From the NCBI GenBank assembly GCA_964592255.1, contig CAZQCI010000050.1:1-14574 (forward strand): a stretch of DNA of 14,574 nucleotides, given 5' to 3'. Every line of letters starts with the position of its first letter. Positions within the stretch are counted from its first letter, which is position 1. The DNA comes from CAZQCI01 sp964592255 (GTDB lineage Bacteria > UBA10199 > SBBF01). Positions 1 to 6,767 of this stretch are shown in pieces. The notes under the pieces were generated by a model. That model made no database searches and was not told where the DNA came from. It saw only the letters and a list, made by a program, of their open reading frames with translations. The position numbers were made by a program, and so were the translations under genes.

Positions 1-69
1 ATGCCTGACAGGTCTCGCAAAGCGAAAAGACTGGGGGAATGGAGGATGGGAAAACATAGACACGCTGCG

Positions 70-1053
70 TTAAACCGATTCAAACAAATGTTTTGATTTT
101 TGCTTCAGACAATAAAATCCAAATGTAATTTTACACAGGGCGTTTCCAATGACCCAAAGCAGACTAGAAGAAAAAAGAATCTGTTCCGCTGTGAACGTGT
201 GAGTTTCAATGAGAGGGCTGTGCAAATTATTTTTAAAAAATTCCACACACAAGGCTTGAACCGTACCGACCCCACCGGGAGTGAGAGGTAAGGTGCCAAC
301 CACCAAAATAATGGGCCCGTAAATGAAGATGTCTTGAAGAGGAATGGGGCTTTTAAAGGCATGGCTCCATAGAAAAAAAGAAAAGATGACTAAAAATACG
401 GTGGGTAGGCGCCACAAAAAAGCAGTTGCGTAATCGGAAAAGTTAGACTCACGAAAGGAATAAAACAGAGGACGGTTGAGAATCCAATTCATCATTTTAA
501 TTTTTTCAAAAGAACGCCCCCAAACCGTGTTGGACAGACGCCAAAATAAAATCCAAAGAAAAAAGGCAGTAAAAAAAATAAAACCGGATCGTATGATGAT
601 GGGTTGTAAAGCGATGCCACGATAAGCGAGCTCCTTAACACTTCCCACAACTACTCCCATGGCCAGAACGATGGAAAGATCAATTAAAGTAAAATAAAAA
701 ATGGTTCCCAAGGTTTTAAATAAAGGGGCCTGGTGGGTGCGTTTAAGGTAGAAAGCCATGCCCCCCTGGCCAAGATTATAGTTGATGAGCATCAACAAAT
801 AAGTGGCTCCGCGCATCAAAATAGTTTCTTTCAAATCCACGGATGCTACAAAACGACTAAACCCCCATTGCAGGCCCAAACAGTCGATCAACATCACGAT
901 GACAAAGTAGCTGATGGAATAAAAAATAAATAAAGGAATATTGGCGGAAGCCATGGTTTTAAGCACATCCATGGGTGGAATTTTTTTAAATAGAAAGAAA
1001 AAGATGACTGCTGCGATGAGCCACGGAATGGATTGTTGAAGGCGTTTTTTCAT
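70..1053 (-). CDS. Flippase-like multi-pass membrane protein (LPG synthase TM-domain family)
   Basis: This 327-residue protein is almost entirely hydrophobic, with about eight likely membrane helices, so it sits in the inner membrane. Two segments match the pattern of the PF03706 / COG0392 family (lysylphosphatidylglycerol synthase TM region, UPF0104): NYNLGQGGMAFYLKR after the third helix, and LPLTPGGVGTVQ near the C-terminus, which corresponds to the family's PGGLGxxE-like motif. Members are thought to flip or move lipid-linked substrates. There is no C-terminal aminoacyl-transferase domain, so it should not be called MprF. The ATG at 1053 is followed by a normal positively charged start (MKKRLQQ), but no clear Shine-Dalgarno precedes it. 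It is divergent from valS, and no terminator is visible between its stop and the left edge. The substrate cannot be told from sequence. Confidence 0.75.
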   Translation of the reverse strand: MKKRLQQSIPWLIAAVIFFFLFKKIPPMDVLKTMASANIPLFIFYSISYFVIVMLIDCLGLQWGFSRFVASVDLKETILMRGATYLLMLINYNLGQGGMAFYLKRTHQAPLFKTLGTIFYFTLIDLSIVLAMGVVVGSVKELAYRGIALQPIIIRSGFIFFTAFFLWILFWRLSNTVWGRSFEKIKMMNWILNRPLFYSFRESNFSDYATAFLWRLPTVFLVIFSFFLWSHAFKSPIPLQDIFIYGPIILVVGTLPLTPGGVGTVQALCVEFFKNNLHSPLIETHTFTAEQILFSSSLLWVIGNALCKITFGFYCLKQKSKHLFESV

Positions 1054-1089
1054 TTGAAGCTATTTGTTTCATGGGTTATTGACTTAAAT

Positions 1090-1115
1090 GTCATCCCCGC
1101 GGAAGCGGAGATGAC
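1090..1115. repeat. Intergenic palindrome upstream of valS (REP/dRS3-like)
   Basis: GTCATCCCCGC and GCGGAGATGAC form an 11-bp inverted repeat around a GGAA loop, with one C/A mismatch. On the opposite strand that mismatch becomes a G-U wobble. The GTCATnCCCGCG...CGCGG design resembles short dispersed palindromes common in proteobacterial intergenic DNA. Only this copy is in the window, so its repeat status rests on resemblance. It lies between the divergent starts of the flippase-like gene and valS, 29 bases upstream of the valS ATG. Confidence 0.55.
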
Positions 1116-1144
1116 AATTAGTCCATAATCGATCGATAAAAAAA

Positions 1145-3838
1145 ATGAAAGAACTCTCTAAAACTTACGAACCGCATGATGTAGAAGATAAATGGATTAA
1201 AGTCTGGCTGGATAAGAATCTGTTTGCTCCAAAAGTGTCTTCATCAGCCCAATCTTTTAGCATGGTCATCCCTCCACCGAATGTGACCGGTTCTCTCCAT
1301 ATGGGCCATGCGCTCAACAATACGGTACAAGATATTTTGGTCCGTTATCATCGTATGAAAGGGGACAATACTTTATGGGTTGTTGGAACGGACCATGCGG
1401 GAATTGCCACCCAAAATGTGGTGGAACGCCAGCTCAAAGAAGAAGGAAAGACGCGCGATGATCTGGGGCGCGAAAAATTTATTGAGCGTGTTTGGAAGTG
1501 GAAAGAAAAATCGGGCGGCACAATTGTCAATCAGCTCAAACGTCTTGGCGCTAGTTGCGATTTTGCCAACGAACGTTTCACGATGGATGAAGGCTTATCG
1601 GCCGCGGTCAAAAAAGTTTTTGTACAGCTTTATAATGAAAAACTCATTTATCGTGGATATCGTCTTATCAATTGGTGCCCGCGTTGCCATACGGCTTTAT
1701 CTGACCTTGAAGTGGAGCATGAGACGAAAAAAGGAAAGTTGTGGCATATTAAATATCCCATGGGGAGTAACTCCCCCCAACCCTCTCTTATGCTAGGAGG
1801 GGGAGAAAAATTTTTAATCGTTGCGACGACGCGTCCTGAAACTCTTTTTGGAGATGTGGCTGTTGCAGTGAATCCCGATGACGAACGGTACCAGTCTCTT
1901 GTTGGAACAAAAGTTAAACTACCGCTGACGGATCGTGAAATTCCTGTCATTGCGGATTCTTATGTTTCCCAAGATTTTGGAAGTGGTGTCGTCAAGATCA
2001 CCCCAGCTCATGATTTTAACGATTACGCTGTTGGTGAGCGTCATCATCTGGATCGCATCAATATTTTTAATGAATCAGCCCAGCTTAATGAGCACGTCCC
2101 AGAAGCTTATTGTGGTTTGGATCGTTTCAAGGCACGGGACAAAGTGGTTGAAGACTTGAAAGCACAAGAGTTGTTGGTTCAAGAGGAAGATTATCAAAAT
2201 TCCGTCGGTCATTGTTATCGTTGCCGCACAGTGGTGGAACCGTATTTGTCCAATCAATGGTTTGTTAAGGCCAGTATTTTAGCTAAGCCGGCTATCGAAG
2301 CGGTTAAAACCAAAAAAACACAATTTGTTCCGGAACATTGGGAAAAGACCTATTTCAATTGGATGGAAAATATCCAAGATTGGTGTGTCTCCCGTCAAAT
2401 CTGGTGGGGCCACCAAATTCCGGCTTGGTATTGTGGGGATAAGAATTGTTCTCCCATCGTCTCTGAAATTTCTCCAAAGGAATGCCCAACATGTCATTCT
2501 ACAAAATTAACTCAAGAAACCGATGTCCTCGACACCTGGTTTTCCTCCGCCCTCTGGCCCTTCTCCACCTTGGGTTGGCCGGATCAAACGGAGAAATTAA
2601 AAACCTTTTATCCTACGTCCACCCTGGTGACCGCTTTTGACATTATCTTCTTTTGGGTGGCCCGTATGATGATGATGGGGCTTCATTTCATGAAGGAAGT
2701 GCCCTTCAAAACCGTCCATATCCACGCGTTGGTTCGTGATCCTTTGGGTCAGAAGATGAGTAAATCCAAGGGAAACGTGATCGATCCACTGATCCTCATG
2801 GAAAAATACGGAACCGATGCGTTTCGGTTTACGCTCGCCGCCTTTGCCGCTCAAGGCCGTGACATCAAACTGGATGAAGCGCGCGTGGAAGGGTATCGTA
2901 ATTTTTGCAATAAAATTTGGAATGCCACCCGCTTTGCAATGATGAATGCGGCGCCGTTTATCAACGATGAAAGGGATTTTGCCTCCGTCAATCCCACGTT
3001 GGATGATTTGAACAAATGGATTCTCTATCGCCTTAACTTTGTTGTGCAAGAAGCCGCTCAAAAAATCGAAGCTTATGAATTCAACATGGCCGCACATGCG
3101 CTTTACAAATTTTTCTGGAACGAATTTTGTGATGCCTATGTCGAATACACTAAAGAAATTTATAAGTCTGATCATGAGGCTCTTAAAAAAGAAACGGCAC
3201 AAACCACTTATTATGTTCTCGATACGGCGATGCGCCTTTTACACCCATTTATGCCGTTTATCACGGAGGAAATCTGGCAGGTCCTTGCTGAACGTGTTCT
3301 AGCGGATGGAACACAAAAATCGATTGTTGTCCAAGGGTATCCTCTTCCTCAGGATTTAGCGTCTTATCACAAGGCGGCTCTTGGAATTGATTTAGTTTCC
3401 GAACTTTTGGCCGCCATTCGGAGCACACGGCAAGAATTGGGTATTTCATTGACGGAAGAAATTTCCATTGAGGTGCGTCTTGAAAAAAGTTCTTTTGATA
3501 TGATCGACAGCTTTTCAAGCCGTCTTTCTCGCTTAGCAAAAGTGAAAGCGGTTTTTTCAGGGGATGTGACTCTATCTCAAATTTCTAAGCCATCAGTACT
3601 GACCCGTACGCAAAGCGGTTGGGTGATTTTTCCTCATCTGGATGCGGCTCGTCTTGATAAAGCCAAAGATTTGCAACAAAAACGTCTCAAAAAAACTGAA
3701 GGTGAAATTATGGGTTTGGAAAAACAAGTGGCCGACCCCAATTTTCCTCTCGATCTCAAAAAAGAAAAACAAACCTTGCTGAAAGAATTACAGATGAGAA
3801 AAACAGATATTCAAACGGCTATTAACTACCTTACCTAA
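1145..3838 (+). CDS. valS: Valyl-tRNA synthetase carrying an in-frame 15-residue repeat insertion
   Basis: This cytoplasmic class I synthetase charges tRNA-Val and hydrolyses mischarged Thr-tRNA in its CP1 editing domain. Its 897 residues are normal for the family. Visible landmarks are PPPNVTGSLHMGH (HIGH box, residues 52-55), the editing motif TTRPETLFGD from residue 228, WWGHQIPAWY, DVLDTWFSSALW, KMSKS (537-541) and a C-terminal coiled-coil arm rich in Lys, Leu and Glu. Three CxxC-type pairs (NWCPRC, GHCYRC, ECPTC) suggest zinc knuckles. Residues 208-222 are encoded by a palindromic repeat also found in nadC. They sit between LWHIKYPMG and KFLIVATTRPET, where the Bacillus and E. coli enzymes have only a variable loop. 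No Shine-Dalgarno is visible before the ATG; CATAAT at 1124-1129 may be a -10 with a very short leader. The next gene starts 13 bases after the stop. Confidence 0.97.
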   Translation: MKELSKTYEPHDVEDKWIKVWLDKNLFAPKVSSSAQSFSMVIPPPNVTGSLHMGHALNNTVQDILVRYHRMKGDNTLWVVGTDHAGIATQNVVERQLKEEGKTRDDLGREKFIERVWKWKEKSGGTIVNQLKRLGASCDFANERFTMDEGLSAAVKKVFVQLYNEKLIYRGYRLINWCPRCHTALSDLEVEHETKKGKLWHIKYPMGSNSPQPSLMLGGGEKFLIVATTRPETLFGDVAVAVNPDDERYQSLVGTKVKLPLTDREIPVIADSYVSQDFGSGVVKITPAHDFNDYAVGERHHLDRINIFNESAQLNEHVPEAYCGLDRFKARDKVVEDLKAQELLVQEEDYQNSVGHCYRCRTVVEPYLSNQWFVKASILAKPAIEAVKTKKTQFVPEHWEKTYFNWMENIQDWCVSRQIWWGHQIPAWYCGDKNCSPIVSEISPKECPTCHSTKLTQETDVLDTWFSSALWPFSTLGWPDQTEKLKTFYPTSTLVTAFDIIFFWVARMMMMGLHFMKEVPFKTVHIHALVRDPLGQKMSKSKGNVIDPLILMEKYGTDAFRFTLAAFAAQGRDIKLDEARVEGYRNFCNKIWNATRFAMMNAAPFINDERDFASVNPTLDDLNKWILYRLNFVVQEAAQKIEAYEFNMAAHALYKFFWNEFCDAYVEYTKEIYKSDHEALKKETAQTTYYVLDTAMRLLHPFMPFITEEIWQVLAERVLADGTQKSIVVQGYPLPQDLASYHKAALGIDLVSELLAAIRSTRQELGISLTEEISIEVRLEKSSFDMIDSFSSRLSRLAKVKAVFSGDVTLSQISKPSVLTRTQSGWVIFPHLDAARLDKAKDLQQKRLKKTEGEIMGLEKQVADPNFPLDLKKEKQTLLKELQMRKTDIQTAINYLT
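1765..1810 (+). repeat. In-frame palindromic repeat, copy 1 (inside valS)
   Basis: The 45 bases at 1766-1810 align without gaps to 6441-6485 in nadC at 38 positions, and one flanking G is also shared. CTCCCCC (1771-1777) is an exact complement of GGGGGAG (1799-1805). A second C-rich arm (1781-1790) pairs with 1794-1803 around a 3-base TGC loop, with two G-U pairs, so the two C-tracts compete for one G-tract. The segment starts at codon position 1 and is 15 codons long, encoding SNSPQPSLMLGGGEK. The other two forward frames hit stops at 1768 and 1794. Confidence 0.85.
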
Positions 3839-3851
3839 ATCGGATGAACTG

Positions 3852-4805
3852 ATGTTCCCTACTTTTTACGAAAGAAAACAAAAATTAATTGGGGCTCTTC
3901 TTATCGCAATTGGGCTTTTGTTTTTTATTCCAAGCTGTGTGCTTGTTTTTTTCTTAGATGTTGATCCTGGTGTTATTTATTTTTTTACACCGTTAGCTCT
4001 TATCTTTGGAGTCCTTGGTTTTTTATTTTTAATACGCCAATCTAAAGTTTTAACGATTAAAGAAAATAGTTTAATGATAACATGCGGAGATAAGATAGAA
4101 GAACTGTTGTTTCATAACATTGTTTCTTATCAATTCGGGCTTTTTCGTTTGGAGCCTACCGGTTTGGATTCCCTTTCAGTTGCAATGGTGGCGGGTGTTC
4201 AGAAAATGAGTGGTGGACAATTGGGGGACTCGGTATGGCTTACATCTTCCATGCTCTATCTTATTAAAAAAGATGGCCGCCGTCTGTGTATTGGGGCTCA
4301 ATATCAAAATCATGCCGAAGCAGTACGACTTATTTTAGAAAAAGTAAGACCGTTGATTGACCAAAAAAGACAGGAGGAATGGAGTAAACATCAAAAAATT
4401 TGTTTTGGTAAATTAACCCTCACTCCGGATTTTTTATTTTTTAAAAATAAAAAAATTCCTTTGTCTCCAAAACAAGGGAGGCTGTTTTTTTTAAATAATG
4501 GGTTTTTGCAGGTTTCTTCTTTAAAACGAGTTGAAGGTTCTATACGGCTTTTTGATATTCCTGATTCTTTTTCTTTTTTCCATTTTTTAAAACAATTTAG
4601 GGGAGTCGACTTGGATCCAGCGCCCTCTCTTCTTAAGAAAAAAGATGGGTGGGTTTTGGTGGCGTGCGGCATAGCGTTTTATGCCCTCGGTTTTGCTGTT
4701 TATTTTTATGGGCATCCGGCACGTGATGTATCCGGATTTTATTTTTTTGTGCCCTTTGCTTCATTTTTTATTGTTTATGGCTATCTAAAAATTCGTAAAG
4801 GATAA
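3852..4805 (+). CDS. Unrecognised four-helix membrane protein
   Basis: I do not recognise a family for this 317-residue protein. Two strong hydrophobic helices lie near the N-terminus (about residues 14-35 and 38-60) and two at the C-terminus (about 271-293 and 296-314). About 200 soluble residues separate them, including repeated patches of the form LTIKENSLMITCGDKIEELLF and LTPDFLFFKNKKIPL. These look like beta-rich PH/YcxB-type halves, but that is only a resemblance. It lies 13 bases downstream of valS and 2 bases upstream of the thioesterase, so it is probably in the valS transcript. Phe content is high. The ATG at 3852 has only a weak upstream GGAT. Confidence 0.7.
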   Translation: MFPTFYERKQKLIGALLIAIGLLFFIPSCVLVFFLDVDPGVIYFFTPLALIFGVLGFLFLIRQSKVLTIKENSLMITCGDKIEELLFHNIVSYQFGLFRLEPTGLDSLSVAMVAGVQKMSGGQLGDSVWLTSSMLYLIKKDGRRLCIGAQYQNHAEAVRLILEKVRPLIDQKRQEEWSKHQKICFGKLTLTPDFLFFKNKKIPLSPKQGRLFFLNNGFLQVSSLKRVEGSIRLFDIPDSFSFFHFLKQFRGVDLDPAPSLLKKKDGWVLVACGIAFYALGFAVYFYGHPARDVSGFYFFVPFASFFIVYGYLKIRKG

Positions 4806-4807
4806 TT

Positions 4808-5260
4808 ATGCATCATGATAAACATGAATTACCAACTCAGGAAGAGACCTGCCGTATTTTGGAAGACGCTTTTAATGTGGCGCCTATTGCCAAAACTTAT
4901 GGCATGAGCCTTAAATTCAATCAGGAAAACCAAGCGGTTTTTAGCCTTCCGTATAACCCCAATTTTAATCATGGTTTGGGAGGTATTCATGGTGGTGTGT
5001 TTGCCACTCTTTTGGATAATGCGGGATGGTTTACAGCCGCCGCTTTTCATAGAGCTTGGGTGGTCACTGTTGAATTTCAAACTCGTCTTTTAGAAGGAGT
5101 GAAGGAAGAAGATCTGTGGGCCATTGGGCGCATCGTCCGTTCCGGAAAAAAAATTACCGTGTGCGATATGGAAATTCGCACTAGGTCAGATCAGTTAGTG
5201 GCCACAGGTTCTGGAAGTTTCTTTGTTACGACTACTCCTGTGATGGCGTTGAAGAAATAA
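4808..5260 (+). CDS. PaaI/YigI-type hotdog-fold thioesterase
   Basis: This 150-residue single-domain protein probably hydrolyses an acyl-CoA or similar thioester in the cytoplasm. The hotdog signature is clear: NHGLGGIHGGVFATLLDNAG, with HGG at residues 61-63 and the candidate catalytic Asp at 70 on the central helix. Beta strands VVTVEFQTRLLEG, LWAIGRIVRSGKKI and ATGSGSFFVT follow, as in PaaI-like proteins. An AAAGGAT Shine-Dalgarno ends 6 bases before the ATG, which starts 2 bases after the upstream stop, so translation is probably coupled. The substrate cannot be assigned. Its stop is 4 bases from the end of the convergent next gene, with no terminator hairpin between them. Confidence 0.88.
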   Translation: MHHDKHELPTQEETCRILEDAFNVAPIAKTYGMSLKFNQENQAVFSLPYNPNFNHGLGGIHGGVFATLLDNAGWFTAAAFHRAWVVTVEFQTRLLEGVKEEDLWAIGRIVRSGKKITVCDMEIRTRSDQLVATGSGSFFVTTTPVMALKK

Positions 5261-5264
5261 TGTT

Positions 5265-5771
5265 CTAGACCAATTTTTTTCTGATTACTTCTGCCCAGGT
5301 TTTGCGACCGGTCACTACAAATTTTTCCATCACTCCATTTTTAAGAGTAACCCGAAGTTGATTAGGAACAAGCCCAAATGTAAGCCCTATTTCCACTTTG
5401 CTGATTTGATCAAGAGAAATATCCAAGCGTTTATTAACAATGTTCACACCGTGGGAGAGAAAGGTAAGCCCACTTTCGGTTAAATAAAGCCAGCCCCCTC
5501 GGGATTCCATTTTAACGAAATGATTGGCTGGTCCTTGATGGATAAGGTTTTTACCTTCAAAAATATTGCCTTTGGCTTCCATTTTATTTTTTTGTTTTAA
5601 TAAAAAAATCGACATGGCAGCTCCAAAAAAAAGCCCACTGAGCATTCCGGCAAACAATCCGGTTAACAAGGAGGAGAAACGTAAGCTAAAAACGAAAGTC
5701 ATGCCGATTCCAAAAGGAAGCCCAGTTTTAAGAAGAGATTTAAAAAAATCTTTCATGTTATTTTCATTCAT
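5265..5771 (-). CDS. Small membrane protein with PH/GRAM-like C-terminal domain
   Basis: This 168-residue protein has two adjacent hydrophobic segments near the N-terminus (about residues 14-55) rich in Gly, Phe and Leu. A soluble domain of about 100 residues follows. Its strand pattern GGWLYLTESGLTFLSHG, LDISLDQISKVEIGLTFG, LRVTLKNGVMEKFVV and final helix KTWAEVIRKKL is typical of GRAM or bacterial PH domains, which often sit at the inner face of the membrane. The function is unknown. An AAGGAG Shine-Dalgarno at 5779-5783 (reverse strand), 6 bases from the ATG, fixes the start. It is transcribed alone, divergent from nadC. Confidence 0.7.
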   Translation of the reverse strand: MNENNMKDFFKSLLKTGLPFGIGMTFVFSLRFSSLLTGLFAGMLSGLFFGAAMSIFLLKQKNKMEAKGNIFEGKNLIHQGPANHFVKMESRGGWLYLTESGLTFLSHGVNIVNKRLDISLDQISKVEIGLTFGLVPNQLRVTLKNGVMEKFVVTGRKTWAEVIRKKLV

Positions 5772-5876
5772 AAATGTCTCCTTGAAATTGAGGATGATAA
5801 AAATTAGTGTTTTGTATTATGGTTTAACCATTTAGTCTGTCGAAGTGCCTAGATTAAAGTGATCTTGTTGTTATTT

Positions 5877-6767
5877 ATGTCTATGAAACAATCTCAACAT
5901 GCTCTCGTTAAGCAACTTATCTGTCAAGCGTTGGATGAAGATGGTGCGAGTTGTGATATTACTTCGCTGGCCATTTTTGGAAAAAAATCTCGGCTCACTC
6001 ACGGGTTTTTGGTGGCCAAACAGAATTTGGTTTTATCCGGAATAGATGTGGCTCGAGATGTATTTTATCACGTTTCCAAAAAAATTCGCTTTGTTTCTGG
6101 GTATTCCAACGGAGCCCAAGTTAAAAAAGGAGAACGGCTTGCCCGTGTGGAAGGGCCTATTGCTGATTTATTACGGGCTGAACGCGTGGCACTTAATTTT
6201 TTACAGCATCTCTCCGGTGTGGCTACTCTGACACATCAATTTGTTGAAAAAATAAAACCATACTCTGCTGCCATTTTGGATACGCGTAAAACAACCCCTG
6301 GCCTTCGTTATCTTGAAAAAAGAGCCGTAGTTAATGGGGGAGGGCATAACCATCGTTTTAACTTGTCGGATCAATATCTCATCAAAGACAATCACATTGC
6401 TGCGTGCGGAGGGGTCAGTCAGGCCATTCGTTGTGTGCAGAGTAACTCCCCCCGATCCCCTCTTATTTTAAGAGGGGGAGGAAAAGGGAAGAGGTTGTAT
6501 TTGATTGAAGTGGAGGTTTGTAACCTTTCACAACTCAAAGAGGCTCTCTTGGAAAATCCGGATATTATTTTACTCGACAATATGACCCTTCTCCAAATTC
6601 GTCAGGCTGTAAAGCTAACAAGGGGACAGTGCCCTTTGGAAGTCTCCGGTGGTGTGAACTTGAAAAATGTGAGAAAAATTGCTCAAACAGGAGTATCTCG
6701 TATTTCCATTGGGGCTCTTACTCATTCGGCACCGGCGGTGGATATGAGTTTTGAGGTAACACTATGA
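5877..6767 (+). CDS. nadC: Nicotinate-nucleotide pyrophosphorylase (carboxylating) with in-frame repeat insertion
   Basis: NadC converts quinolinate and PRPP to nicotinate mononucleotide, CO2 and pyrophosphate in de novo NAD synthesis. With a start at 5877 it has 296 residues. Visible are ALDEDGASCDIT, EGPIADLLRAERVALNFLQHLSG, the active-site stretch DTRKTTPGLR (135-144), GGGHNHR (154-160), YLIKDNH, EVEV (211-214), LLDN (232-235) and EVSGGVN (255-261). Residues 189-203 (SNSPRSPLILRGGGK) come from the repeat shared with valS. They sit in the loop between helix QAIRCVQ and strand YLIEVEV, where homologues are shorter. The start is uncertain: a GTG at 5859 and an ATG at 5883 are also in frame, and none has a good Shine-Dalgarno. 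The stop overlaps the hisS start by 4 bases (ATGA). nadA and nadB are not nearby. Confidence 0.95.
   Translation: MSMKQSQHALVKQLICQALDEDGASCDITSLAIFGKKSRLTHGFLVAKQNLVLSGIDVARDVFYHVSKKIRFVSGYSNGAQVKKGERLARVEGPIADLLRAERVALNFLQHLSGVATLTHQFVEKIKPYSAAILDTRKTTPGLRYLEKRAVVNGGGHNHRFNLSDQYLIKDNHIAACGGVSQAIRCVQSNSPRSPLILRGGGKGKRLYLIEVEVCNLSQLKEALLENPDIILLDNMTLLQIRQAVKLTRGQCPLEVSGGVNLKNVRKIAQTGVSRISIGALTHSAPAVDMSFEVTL
6440..6485 (+). repeat. In-frame palindromic repeat, copy 2 (inside nadC)
   Basis: This is the partner of the valS repeat, in the same orientation, length and reading frame. CCCCTCTTA (6457-6465) and TAAGAGGGG (6469-6477) form a perfect 9-bp stem with a TTT loop, extended by a T-G pair at 6456/6478. 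The outer CTCCCCC (6446-6452) can alternatively pair with GGGGGAG (6474-6480). The two other forward frames have stops at 6443 and 6469. The 15 codons encode SNSPRSPLILRGGGK. Confidence 0.85.

Noticed and set aside
100..933. Open frames on the + strand opposite the flippase-like gene
   Set aside because: They lie wholly within a convincing membrane-protein gene on the other strand and show no recognisable motif or Shine-Dalgarno.
70..1053. Annotation as MprF lysylphosphatidylglycerol synthase
   Set aside because: Only the membrane region is present; the cytoplasmic aminoacyl-transferase domain is missing.
1079..1129. TTGACT (1079-1084) and CATAAT (1124-1129) as one valS promoter split by the 26-base palindrome
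   Set aside because: Removing the palindrome leaves a 13-base spacer, which is too short, so the idea is not supported.
2597..3202. A 201-codon open frame antisense to valS
   Set aside because: It overlaps the most conserved part of valS including KMSKS; its openness follows from valS codon composition and its product resembles nothing.
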